From contig SHUM01000036.1 in the NCBI GenBank assembly GCA_009691245.1, positions 1-36,048 of the forward strand: a DNA stretch of 36,048 nt. The letters are read 5' to 3'. The notes below the pieces were generated by a model, which did no database searches, was not told the DNA's origin, and worked only from the letters and a program-made list of their open reading frames with translations. The position numbers and the translations under genes were made by a program. Every line of letters starts with the position of its first letter. Position 1 is the stretch's first letter. The DNA is from Acidobacteriota bacterium (lineage in GTDB: Bacteria > Acidobacteriota > Terriglobia > 2-12-FULL-54-10). This document shows, in pieces, positions 10,243 through 17,661 of the stretch.

Positions 10243-10778
10243 TGGCCTGGCATGAAGAGCCCATCGGCAAGAAGCATGATCGGGAATCATTCGACTGCGG
10301 CGATGAGTCGCTGAATGAGTTCCTCCGCCGGCATGCGCGCAAGAGCCACAAACGCGGCGGCGAGAAGACATTCCTTGCCATCGACGACACTGACCGCAAA
10401 ACCATCCTCGGCTGCTACAGTCTTAGCCCCGCATCGATTCAGTACGCACGAACTCCGGAGATCGCGCGGCGCGGGCTGGCACGCCATGATGTGCCCGGCT
10501 TCCGTCTAGCGCGGTTGGCAGTAAACCGCAATCATCAAGGCAAAGGTCTTGGCGGGCAATTGCTGCTCGCCGCCGGACGCCGCTGCCTGCTGGCCGCGCA
10601 AGAGGTTGGCGGAGTAGTGTTGGTTATCGATGCTAAGAATGACCGTGCCGCCCGCTGGTACGCCAGCTACGGCGCAATCTCGCTGCTGGACACCTCGTTA
10701 ACTCTGCTGTTGCCGCTGGAAACCATCGAGGCCGCGCTGAATGCCGCCGGGAAATTCGGAAAGGAATATCGATGGTAA
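10242..10778 (+). CDS. GNAT acetyltransferase toxin (TacT-like)
   Basis: A 178-residue GNAT protein. The acetyl-CoA-binding motif A reads LARLAVNRNHQGKGLGGQLL (Q-x-x-G-x-G), followed by VIDAKNDRAARWYASYGA, where the family has its WY...G block. Characterised TacT toxins acetylate the amino group of aminoacyl-tRNAs and block translation. It begins on the last base of the antitoxin stop codon, as expected for this toxin-antitoxin type. The reading frame is intact, unlike two of the other toxin-antitoxin-like modules nearby. Confidence 0.9.
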   Translation: MAWHEEPIGKKHDRESFDCGDESLNEFLRRHARKSHKRGGEKTFLAIDDTDRKTILGCYSLSPASIQYARTPEIARRGLARHDVPGFRLARLAVNRNHQGKGLGGQLLLAAGRRCLLAAQEVGGVVLVIDAKNDRAARWYASYGAISLLDTSLTLLLPLETIEAALNAAGKFGKEYRW

Positions 10779-10856
10779 ACGTCTTATCTGTCCCCCGTTC
10801 CAAGTCTGGTTTACTTTGTTCAGCGACTTGTTCGGAGCGGGATTATGCCCGAGGTG

Positions 10857-11301
10857 TCACACTTCCCCTAGCATTTCGAGGTCCGCCAAGTCCCTCTGTC
10901 TGCCCGTGGCGCGTTTGTTGGCAATGAGCTGCTCCCGGCCAATGTAGTACACAGGCACATCTCCGTAGCTCCCGGCGGTCTTGCCAGCGAACGCCGCGAC
11001 CCACGAGACGCCGGTAAGCAGGGCGACCAGATCAATGCGCACGGGAGGAACGCCAAGTTGTATCACTTGATCTGGATGGGAGAAATCTTCCGGCGTCACG
11101 CCCATCGAGGCGAATCCAAAGGCTTCCAGGGCGGAAAGGATACGTTGGGCATTCTCAGGATCAGGTTGGACGAGGACACCAATATCCCCAGTGAAGCGCG
11201 GTGCCCCGTGAAAGGCCAGCGCGTACCCCCCCCCCGACGATCATATACTCAACGTGGTGGGCGTTGAACAACGCGAGCAATTCTCTGAAGTCTAGCTGCA
11301 T
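10857..11301 (-). pseudogene. Nucleotidyltransferase, frameshifted at a run of ten G
   Basis: Read on the minus strand from ATG 11301, the frame gives MQLDFRELLALFNAHHVEYM IVGGG and then shifts at a run of ten G (plus strand C10, 11226-11235). With nine G the protein continues as YALAFHGAPRFTGDIGVLV, later VPPVRIDLVALLTGVSW, and ends NKRATGRQRDLADLEMLGEV. This is a small nucleotidyltransferase of the AbiEii/DUF6036-like sort. The expected GDID(V/L)LV metal motif reads GDIGVLV, so the second acidic residue is missing as well as the frame being broken. It overlaps the small upstream protein, which usually accompanies this family. The tract could alternatively be phase-variable or a sequencing error. 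Confidence 0.75.
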
Positions 11302-11437
11302 TCCCATAGTATTGCTGGCGCAAAAAGTCCACGGTTGCGACCCGTTCCTCCGGCGTTTTGCTCAGCCAATACGCCAAATCCTCTTTGGTAGAGTCGGGAT
11401 ATTGTCCGCTGTGCTTCGTCACCGTTTTCTCGATCAT
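11249..11437 (-). CDS. Small partner protein of the nucleotidyltransferase (antitoxin-like)
   Basis: A 62-residue protein with the block LAYWLSKTPEERVATVDFLR followed by QQYYGNAARLQRIARVVQR. From memory this is typical of short proteins encoded just upstream of small nucleotidyltransferases like the one at 10857-11301. The two overlap by 53 nt in different frames, so they are presumably translationally coupled. The role as antitoxin is inferred from gene order only. No clear Shine-Dalgarno precedes ATG 11437. Confidence 0.6.
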   Translation of the reverse strand: MIEKTVTKHSGQYPDSTKEDLAYWLSKTPEERVATVDFLRQQYYGNAARLQRIARVVQRPPR

Positions 11438-11530
11438 GTCTTATTTTACCACATGGTCCTATCACATGGCCCGGAAGCCGTAGCAGGTCCGTTGCCGTTA
11501 AATTCTTCCCAAGAGGCAGAGAATTGACTC

Positions 11531-11725
11531 ATGGGCAACCAAGCCCCCCTCACCGCCCAGGAAATCAGAGATGTTATGCCTTACATGAACACCTTGGGGA
11601 CAGGTGCAGTACGTCGGCTAGAAGCAGAGGCTGCATTACAGAATCTTGAGGCGATACAGAAGAGCGTTGAAGCAATTCAGAAGTTTGATGAAAGCACTGG
11701 GAAAACAAGCAGGCAAAGCCTCTGA
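11531..11725 (+). CDS. N-terminal fragment of a TGA-interrupted membrane protein
   Basis: A 64-residue hydrophilic, helix-prone segment (AEAALQNLEAIQKSVEAIQ) with no recognised family. Its TGA stop (11723-11725) is followed in the same frame by LNGSMLLLSVLAIGLSL, the start of the next listed gene. The two therefore look like one protein with a single interruption; a Trp codon (TGG) at this place, just before a membrane helix, would fit. Base composition is visibly more AT rich than the flanks, which suggests acquisition from elsewhere. It could also be an independent small gene. Confidence 0.5.
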   Translation: MGNQAPLTAQEIRDVMPYMNTLGTGAVRRLEAEAALQNLEAIQKSVEAIQKFDESTGKTSRQSL

Positions 11726-11737
11726 CTCAATGGTTCA

Positions 11738-12352
11738 ATGCTGTTGCTTTCTGTACTCGCAATCGGGCTTTCCCTTTGTTCATACAAGAAAGCCGAAGTA
11801 TCCGGTAAGCAACAGCAAACGACCCTTGATGCATCTCGCACGGCTCTCGAAGGAACAGTGAAGAGTCTCCAGTCGCTTACGACAATTTCAGAACAACAAT
11901 ACGCTAGAGAGATCGAAAGGGAAGGTCGCAAACCAAAGCTTGAGGTAAGCCTACGCCACGAACTGAAGACTACTTCACCTGAATGGAGATTTCCCGCACG
12001 AGGGGAGTTGGAGTTGAAAATTCCCCAACATTCGGCAAAAGTATTCTTCCTATTAAAAAACACCGGCAACGCGCCTGTTTTGAGACCGACATACATTTTC
12101 GTTGCTGACCCGGAAACGGTGAAGGTCGCGTGCGCCGCAGAGTTTCCTCAGTATCGACCTTCGACTGAGGGCAATATATGCCAGTTCAATAGCCCGTCAA
12201 ATCTTGCACCTACGGAAAACGGTTTGCCCCATGCAGTCGGGCACGATCTGCAAATTCCCACTGAGCTATCGATTGTTGGACTAGAGTTCATGCTGCTGGG
12301 TGAGAACATACCGATGCAAAGCTTCAAAACTCGCTTCACGCTTCAAAAGTAG
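11738..12352 (+). CDS. Single-pass membrane protein of unknown function (C-terminal part)
   Basis: A 204-residue reading frame. The first residues MLLLSVLAIGLSLCSY form a membrane helix. They are followed by a Gln/Ser/Thr-rich coiled-coil-like segment (to about residue 65) and a beta-rich domain containing VFFLLKNTGNAPV, reminiscent of CARDB-like extracellular folds. No family is recognised with certainty. It is in frame with the preceding 64-residue segment and separated from it by one TGA, so it may be the bulk of a broken gene or a restart product. No Shine-Dalgarno is visible before ATG 11738. Low GC content sets it apart from its neighbours. Confidence 0.55.
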   Translation: MLLLSVLAIGLSLCSYKKAEVSGKQQQTTLDASRTALEGTVKSLQSLTTISEQQYAREIEREGRKPKLEVSLRHELKTTSPEWRFPARGELELKIPQHSAKVFFLLKNTGNAPVLRPTYIFVADPETVKVACAAEFPQYRPSTEGNICQFNSPSNLAPTENGLPHAVGHDLQIPTELSIVGLEFMLLGENIPMQSFKTRFTLQK

Positions 12353-12405
12353 TAACGGTCCCAAAACTTCCTTATCTAAAACCAACCATTCCCGTACAAA
12401 GCCTA

Positions 12406-12437
12406 CATAAAACAACGGGCTGGCAGTTAGGCCAGCC
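12406..12437 (-). terminator. Candidate terminator after the beta-propeller gene
   Basis: On the minus strand GGCTGG - 8 nt - CCAGCC is followed by CGTTGTTTTATG, about 39 nt after the stop at 12476. The stem is short (6-7 bp), so strength is uncertain. Confidence 0.4.
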
Positions 12438-12475
12438 GTCGATAGTGCATGTGAATTGTGCTTCGCGCCCCGGCG

Positions 12476-13300
12476 CTAGAAAACCTCCGGGACGTGGAAG
12501 TTGAAGATGGCGTTGTGGGTTTTGTCGGAGACGATGACGTTTTTCTCTTTGGGGTCTAGGGCGATGCCCCGCACGTCCTTCAGCAGGTTGTTGGGGCCGC
12601 CGATGGTGTAGAGCGGATAGACCTCGCCATCGTCGAAGACGCTCCAGACGCCGATGAAATCCTCCAGCGCGAAACGCCCGCCGACGCGCGTGTTGGCGAA
12701 GATCAGGCCGCGCTGCGAATTGACGGTCATCAGCGCGGTGGCCATTTGGCGGCTGCCGCCGTCGCCGTCATCGATGCCCTTGGGGTGATACTCCTTGGGG
12801 ATGTTGATGACGCGCAGCGGCTTGTCGTTGCCCGATGCCGTGCGGTTATAGATGCGGAGCTTCGGCCCGCCGGAAACAACCAGCAGGTTATGCACCGTGT
12901 CAATCGTCACGCGGTTCGGGTCCGGGTCATCGGTGATCAGGATGCGCTTGGGCTTCACATTGCCGTTGGCCAGGCCATCAAACACCAGCAGGCGGTTATC
13001 ATCCTGAGGAACGTAATACTCGTTGTTGACCGCATCCACGGAGACCGCGTCGTTATTCTTGATCTGCGTGTCGGGGCCGAAGATTTTGCGGATCGGCGGC
13101 ACGTTGCCGTTGGCGTTGCCCGCGAAGGTGAGAATCGCGAAGGTCATGAACTGGGGCACCACGATCTCGTCGCGAACCTCGTTGTAGGCCATGTCGTGAA
13201 TCGTGCGCGTGATCAGGGTGTTCTGTCCCGCAATGGAACGACGGGGTTCAGCAGCTCCATTCGCCGACCTGGCGAATACCGCAATTTGCGGGTGAGCCAC
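12476..13300 (-). CDS. Beta-propeller protein, C-terminal part after in-frame TGA
   Basis: A 274-residue frame made of propeller-like repeats, each with an xFxxxAxGNxxPxR blade signature (AGNANGNVPPIRKIFGP, DGLANGNVKPKRIL, NRTASGNDKPLRVI). It starts with GTG immediately after the TGA that ends the frame at 13301-14749. The repeat spacing continues across that stop: NEILVAN-stop-VAHPQIAVFARSANG matches NELWVANFGNHSATVYAIDASG from an upstream blade. It is therefore the second half of one propeller gene rather than an independent gene. No Shine-Dalgarno or signal peptide of its own is seen. Confidence 0.75.
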   Translation of the reverse strand: MAHPQIAVFARSANGAAEPRRSIAGQNTLITRTIHDMAYNEVRDEIVVPQFMTFAILTFAGNANGNVPPIRKIFGPDTQIKNNDAVSVDAVNNEYYVPQDDNRLLVFDGLANGNVKPKRILITDDPDPNRVTIDTVHNLLVVSGGPKLRIYNRTASGNDKPLRVINIPKEYHPKGIDDGDGGSRQMATALMTVNSQRGLIFANTRVGGRFALEDFIGVWSVFDDGEVYPLYTIGGPNNLLKDVRGIALDPKEKNVIVSDKTHNAIFNFHVPEVF

Positions 13301-14749
13301 TCAGTTGGCGACGAGGATTTCATTCCTCTTGGTGTCGTAGGCCATGGTGTGCGGATTGCCGATCATGGGCGTCGGCGTGCCGATGGGAGCGCTGCGAATC
13401 ATGCGCTTGGGCGCGACGTTGCCGCTGGCGTCGATGGCGTAAACAGTCGCCGAATGGTTGCCGAAGTTGGCCACCCACAGCTCGTTGTTCTTCTCATCGA
13501 CGGCCACGCCGGTGGGGTGCTTGATGTTCGTCTTCGGCCCGGTCAGCACGCGGATGGGAGCCACATCGCCGTTGGCGTCGCCCTGGTAGACGGTGATGGT
13601 GTGGGTGGTGTCATTGGCCACGAACAACTCGTTGCGCCCGGCGTGAAACGCCATCGCTGTCGGCCAATCGAGTTGGGTCTTGGGCCCGCTGATGGTCTGC
13701 AACGGCGCGACATCGCCGCTGGCGTCTTTGGGATACACGGTGATGGATGCCGGTATCCACTCGCCTGAACCGGCGTTGTTCTGATTGCGGCCAATCGGCC
13801 AGCCGCGCTTCTGACGTTGCGGATCGCTGGCCGCGCGCGTATTGCGGCTGCCCCAGTTGCTGACGAAGACCTTCTTGCGTATGGGGTCGAGCGTGATGCC
13901 GTGCGGGTCGGCCATCATCGTCTTGGGGCCTTGGATGACGCGCGTGCCGGCATCTTCGTCCTTGGCGCCCTTCTTGAACACCTGAATGGCCTGATCGTCC
14001 TGAATGGTGATTAGCAGTTCCTGCCGCTCTTCATCAGCCACGATGCCGAAGGTGGTGTGCGGCGTGGCCAGGCGGCGCAAAGGCTTGGCGTTGCCGCGCG
14101 CGTCGCGTCCGAACACCGGCATCCAGTTCAGCGTGTCGTTGTTGATGCCGTAGATTTCCCCGCTGGTCGGGTCCACATAGACCGAGCAGGCGAATTCGAG
14201 CGAAGTGTCCTCCCCCTGAATCATGCGCTTCGGCTCGCTCCTGCTGGCGTTGGGCGGCGTGTTCGTGGTGCGATCATAGACATGGATGCTGAACAGGTTC
14301 TCATCCGCCATCACCACTTCGCCGCGCGCGACATCAATGGCAATTCCGGCATAGCCGGGGTTGGGATCCTTCATCACATATTTCGGATTGCGGCGCGCCA
14401 TCGCGTCGCGCTCCGCTTTGCTGGGACGCGTTCTGGGCGCGCCGGAGACTCCGGCGGCGCGAGGGGCGGCTTGGCCGCCACCATATTGCGCAGCGGAAGC
14501 AATCAATTCTTCCGACGCGCTGGCGGTCCTGAACTCCGGCGTAAACTCACACATCGGCCCGTTCATCTCAGCCAGGTATTCGCTGGCGACGATGCGGTCC
14601 GAGCCAATCATCTGCGTCCTGCGCGCCACACTTGCTTCCCGGCCAGTGACTAATGTCACCAGACCAGCGCCCGCTACCGCGGCGAGCAGCAAGAAGAGTC
14701 GCAGGGAACGAGAGGTCATTTTTCCAGGGGCCATACTTTCGTTCTCCAT
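13301..14749 (-). CDS. Secreted beta-propeller (NHL-like) protein, N-terminal part
   Basis: A 482-residue frame with an N-terminal membrane or signal segment (SLRLFLLLAAVAGAGLVTLV). Repeated blades of about 45-50 residues follow, each with a hydrophobic (I/V)xVYxxxAxGxxxPxRxxxGPxT core and a GIxxDxxxxELxVAN strand. Such surface or periplasmic propellers mediate binding; no ligand can be predicted. ATG 14749 is listed as start; ATG 14734, nine bases after a GGAG, is equally plausible. The frame ends at a TGA in the middle of a blade, and the propeller continues in frame to 12476 (about 757 codons in all). Confidence 0.75.
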   Translation of the reverse strand: MENESMAPGKMTSRSLRLFLLLAAVAGAGLVTLVTGREASVARRTQMIGSDRIVASEYLAEMNGPMCEFTPEFRTASASEELIASAAQYGGGQAAPRAAGVSGAPRTRPSKAERDAMARRNPKYVMKDPNPGYAGIAIDVARGEVVMADENLFSIHVYDRTTNTPPNASRSEPKRMIQGEDTSLEFACSVYVDPTSGEIYGINNDTLNWMPVFGRDARGNAKPLRRLATPHTTFGIVADEERQELLITIQDDQAIQVFKKGAKDEDAGTRVIQGPKTMMADPHGITLDPIRKKVFVSNWGSRNTRAASDPQRQKRGWPIGRNQNNAGSGEWIPASITVYPKDASGDVAPLQTISGPKTQLDWPTAMAFHAGRNELFVANDTTHTITVYQGDANGDVAPIRVLTGPKTNIKHPTGVAVDEKNNELWVANFGNHSATVYAIDASGNVAPKRMIRSAPIGTPTPMIGNPHTMAYDTKRNEILVAN

Positions 14750-14897
14750 TTCTTCAGTTGAGAGTACACAAGTTAAACGTAATCAATAACTGCTTCGTTG
14801 CAATGAATAGTTAATGGGGACCTGTCTGTAGAAAGTCCTTGCAAAAAGTATAGTCGATTGGGGATACCCGTCAAGCCGAAAGCACCAGCAGCGCCAT

Positions 14898-15142
14898 TCA
14901 CCGATAGATGTCCTTGCGATGGGCGACCGCAAACACGATCAGGCGCTCCGGTGCCAGGTCAAAAACAACCCGTAGTCTCCGATTCGGAAACGATATTGAC
15001 CGATCCGGCTGTCGGTAAGTTTCACCGCATGCTGTAACGGATCGCGCGAATACAAAAGCATTTTTGATTGCAGCCGCGACTGCATGCCTTTCGAAAGTTT
15101 GTTCCAATCGCGCCAAGCCGCGGGTGTGAAGGAGATTTCCAT
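14898..15142 (-). pseudogene. RelE/ParE-type toxin with a one-base deletion
   Basis: From ATG 15142 the minus frame reads MEISFTPAAWRDWNKLSKGM ... IGQYRFRIGDY, the start of a RelE/ParE toxin. It then leaves the family pattern. Adding one C in GACTAC|GGGTT (plus strand near 14971) restores RVVFDLAPERLIVFAVAHRK DIYR and the normal TGA stop at 14898, giving a standard toxin of about 81 residues. RelE toxins cleave mRNA in the ribosome; ParE relatives poison gyrase. As sequenced the C-terminal active region is lost. The cognate antitoxin immediately upstream is intact. Confidence 0.8.
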
Positions 15143-15145
15143 GAA

Positions 15146-15349
15146 CTATCGGAATGGAGAGATCAGCTTCCCGGCTGCGGATGCTTTGCGGCCCTGGCTA
15201 ATACGGCGCAGGAATTTGGGGGAGGCGAGCGCCTCCCGGTCTTCGAGCCGGTCCTGCATTTCCTGCCAAAGTTTCAGAGGAACGATGACAACCGGTTCTT
15301 TCCCGATTCGCAGGATGGTTTCTTTTTCAAGAACAGCTTTTTTGCTCAT
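15146..15349 (-). CDS. Phd/RelB-like antitoxin
   Basis: A 67-residue protein starting at MSKKAVLEKETILRIGKEPV (ATG 15349). The frame extends further upstream but that part is unlike the family. The N-terminal strand-helix with VVIVPLKLWQEMQDRLEDRE resembles Phd/YefM or RelB DNA-binding antitoxins, and a basic tail follows. Three bases separate its stop from the toxin start, the usual antitoxin-first operon. With the toxin frame broken it would be an orphan antitoxin if the sequence is right. Confidence 0.7.
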   Translation of the reverse strand: MSKKAVLEKETILRIGKEPVVIVPLKLWQEMQDRLEDREALASPKFLRRISQGRKASAAGKLISPFR

Positions 15350-15454
15350 CGTAGGGCTATGGTAGCAGGCCGGCTGGAGTGATTCAAGCAAACCAAGTTA
15401 GCCACCCAACGATGGCAGCGTAAATCAAGTCACCGGGATGATCCTGGAGATTGC

Positions 15455-15772
15455 TTACAGCATCTTCGTTCGCTCGGGCGGCGCGAAGAACACGAGCACT
15501 TCCAACTCGTCCTTAATTTCATAGAATTGGTGTGCTTCCAGCGCGGGTACGAACAGGATGTTGCCGGGCGCGACCGCGACATCGCGCTCGCCGCCGCGAA
15601 ACCGGGCGTGGCCGGAGACGACATAGTAAATCTCTTCCTCGCCATGCGGTTGCTGCGGGTCCGCAGCGCCGGCGGCCAAGCGGTAGACGCCAGCGCTGAG
15701 TTTCCCCGTGCGCAGAAACTCAATGTAAGGTTTGCCGTCCGCTCGCACTTCCGAAAAACGATGAAGTTCCAT
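15455..15772 (-). CDS. Small cupin-domain protein
   Basis: A 105-residue single-domain cupin. Motif 1 is seen as QQPHGEEEIYYVVSGHARFR (His plus two or three Glu ligands, then the YxVxxG strand). Motif 2 is PGNILFVPALEAHQFYEI, with the metal-ligand His. Such stand-alone cupins bind a metal and act as small isomerases, dioxygenases or sensors; the substrate here is unknown. The start is ATG 15772. It is transcribed away from a strong 30-bp inverted repeat that lies upstream of it. Confidence 0.85.
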   Translation of the reverse strand: MELHRFSEVRADGKPYIEFLRTGKLSAGVYRLAAGAADPQQPHGEEEIYYVVSGHARFRGGERDVAVAPGNILFVPALEAHQFYEIKDELEVLVFFAPPERTKML

Positions 15773-15815
15773 TTGTATACCTTTCTCAACGGTCTGAGGG
15801 AGTGCCTGCGTTAGG

Positions 15816-15896
15816 TGTCATCCTGAGCGTAGCGAAGGACCTGCTTTACTCTGCGAAAGCAGGAACAGCAGGTCCTTCGCTACGCTCAGGATGACA
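15816..15896. repeat. Perfect 30-bp inverted repeat (dispersed palindromic element)
   Basis: TGTCATCCTGAGCGTAGCGA AGGACCTGCT (15816-15845) and its exact reverse complement (15867-15896) flank a 21-nt loop. The element sits between the pyk stop and the cupin start, in a non-coding gap. The long perfect stem and its sequence resemble MITE/REP-like elements I know from acidobacterial genomes. It could stop transcription leaving pyk. No transposase is encoded inside. Confidence 0.75.
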
Positions 15897-15921
15897 GCCG
15901 GTGCGGGTTGCCAGTAGACCC

Positions 15922-17340
15922 TTACGCGCTCACGCGGACCAGGCGCATGCGGTCGGTTTGGCCGGGCTTGGCGGGATTGCCGGCGACCACGGCCAGGATA
16001 TCTCCGGGAGCGACCAGCCGTTTGTGCAGCAGGACTTGCGTGGCCTCGATCAGCGTCGATTCGCTGTCGAGCGTCAGCGGCATGATGAACGGCGTCACGC
16101 CCCAGTAGAGCGCGGCGCGGCGCGCCACGGCCTCATCGTCGCAGAAGGCGTAGACCGGGCGCGGCGGCCGGTATTTGGAGATCAGTCGCGCCGTCGAGCC
16201 GCTACGCGAGAAAGCCACCAGGGCTCGCACGTTCAGCATCTGGGCGGTGTGCACCACCGTCTCGCAGATGGTCTCGGCGATATCCTCCAGCCGGTGCTGG
16301 CGGCGCATCGACCAGGTGTCCTGGCGGCTTTGATCGGCCTGAACGGCGATGCGCACCATCATCTCGAGCGCCTCAATGGGGTATGCGCCGCTGGCTGTCT
16401 CGCCGGAGAGCATCACGGCGTCCGTGCCGTCGAGAATAGCGTTGGCCACGTCGCTGGCCTCGGCACGTGTGGGCCGCGGATGCACGGTCATCGACTCGAG
16501 CATCTGCGTCGCTGTGATCACCGGCACGCGCGCCGCGGCTGCCGCCTGGATGATTTTCTTCTGCACCAGCGGGACTTTCTCTGGCGGCAGTTCCACGCCC
16601 AGGTCGCCGCGCGCCACCATCACCCCGTCGCTGACCGCCAGAATCGCGTCCAGATGCTCGACCGCCTCGGGCTTTTCGAGCTTGGCCACCACGGCAATGT
16701 TGGCCTTGGCGCGCTTCAGCAGACTGCGCAGACGCTGCACGTCCGCGGCGCGCCGCACGAAGGACAGCGCCACGTAATCCACGCCGATAGCGATGCCGGC
16801 CTGCAAGTCGGCTTCGTCCTTCGGCGTCAGCGACTCGACACGCAGCTTCACGCCGGGCAGGTTCACGCCCTTGCGCTCGCGCAGCAGCCCGCCGGTGATC
16901 ACCTCGGCCTGGACATCGCTTTTCTTGCTGCCCAGCACGCGCAACTCGATCAAGCCGTCATCAATCAAGATGCGGTCTCCCTTGCGCACGTCGCGCGCCA
17001 GCCCCTCGCAGGAAATCTCGAAGCGCTGGCTGCTGCCGACGATGTTGTCCGAGGTGAGCAGCACGCTTGCGCCGCTCTTCAGCTCCACTCCTTTGCGAGT
17101 CTTAAATTTTCCGGAGCGAATCTTCGGGCCGCACAAGTCCTGCAGCAGGGCGACAGTCTTGCCCTGCTCATTGGCCGCCTGCCGCACCAGCCGCGCCACG
17201 CGCGCATGATCCTCATGCGTGCCGTGCGAAAAATTCAGCCGCGCCACGTCCATGCCGGCGCGCACCAGCTCGCGTATTTTTTCGAGGCTAGCCGTGGCCG
17301 GCCCCAGCGTGCATACGATTTTTGTTCGCCGCATAGTCAT
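15922..17340 (-). CDS. pyk: Pyruvate kinase
   Basis: The 472-residue glycolytic enzyme transfers phosphate from phosphoenolpyruvate to ADP. Conserved features are RRTKIVCTLGPA, ARLNFSHGTHEDH, the active-site Lys region (VAKLEKPEAVEHLDAI), MVARGDLGVELPPEKVPLVQ, the signature VITATQMLESM, and TRAEASDVANAILDGTDAVM. The C-terminal domain is present and the length is normal. ATG 17340 is the longest start, but ATG 17334 (MRRTKIV) has better spacing from GGTGAG and is the family-like start. It lies downstream of a small unrelated gene on the same strand. Confidence 0.97.
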   Translation of the reverse strand: MTMRRTKIVCTLGPATASLEKIRELVRAGMDVARLNFSHGTHEDHARVARLVRQAANEQGKTVALLQDLCGPKIRSGKFKTRKGVELKSGASVLLTSDNIVGSSQRFEISCEGLARDVRKGDRILIDDGLIELRVLGSKKSDVQAEVITGGLLRERKGVNLPGVKLRVESLTPKDEADLQAGIAIGVDYVALSFVRRAADVQRLRSLLKRAKANIAVVAKLEKPEAVEHLDAILAVSDGVMVARGDLGVELPPEKVPLVQKKIIQAAAAARVPVITATQMLESMTVHPRPTRAEASDVANAILDGTDAVMLSGETASGAYPIEALEMMVRIAVQADQSRQDTWSMRRQHRLEDIAETICETVVHTAQMLNVRALVAFSRSGSTARLISKYRPPRPVYAFCDDEAVARRAALYWGVTPFIMPLTLDSESTLIEATQVLLHKRLVAPGDILAVVAGNPAKPGQTDRMRLVRVSA

Positions 17341-17407
17341 CTCACCGCGCTACTGGATTCAATTTCATTCGCCGCCTGCCTTCGATCCATGGTCTGTCGC
17401 AACCGTG

Positions 17408-17611
17408 TTATTTGGGCTTTGCCAGCGCCTTCCCCATGACCATATCCCCGTTGGGAAGTCGCGCCCACTCAATCTGATCCGCCGAAAAGGCATCGGAAAC
17501 TTCCAGCTTCCCTCGGCGCCGCCGGTAGAGAACAAACACCGGGCCGCTCAGAGCCGCCGCATCCCGCTGGAACTGCTTCTCTTCTCCATTTGCAAATCTG
17601 ACGGTTATCAT
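17408..17611 (-). CDS. Small conserved-looking hypothetical protein
   Basis: A 67-residue soluble protein beginning MITVRFANGEEKQFQRD, with a central strand PVFVLYRRRRGKLEV and a DQIEWARLPNGDMVMGKAL tail. Beta-rich, no signal peptide, no recognised family. A GGGA about nine bases upstream of ATG 17611 and codon use like its neighbours suggest it is translated. Its stop is 67 bases before pyk, so the two may share a transcript. Confidence 0.55.
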   Translation of the reverse strand: MITVRFANGEEKQFQRDAAALSGPVFVLYRRRRGKLEVSDAFSADQIEWARLPNGDMVMGKALAKPK

Positions 17612-17661
17612 CGTTTGCTATCCCGCACATTTCAGATTTCGCCAAACTCCACGACCAATCT

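Noticed and set aside
12746-13768. A 340-codon plus-strand frame
   Set aside because: Antisense of the beta-propeller repeats; its own apparent repeats are mirror images of the blades.
15901-17439. A 512-codon plus-strand open frame
   Set aside because: Exact antisense of pyruvate kinase; no motif, and composition typical of a shadow frame.
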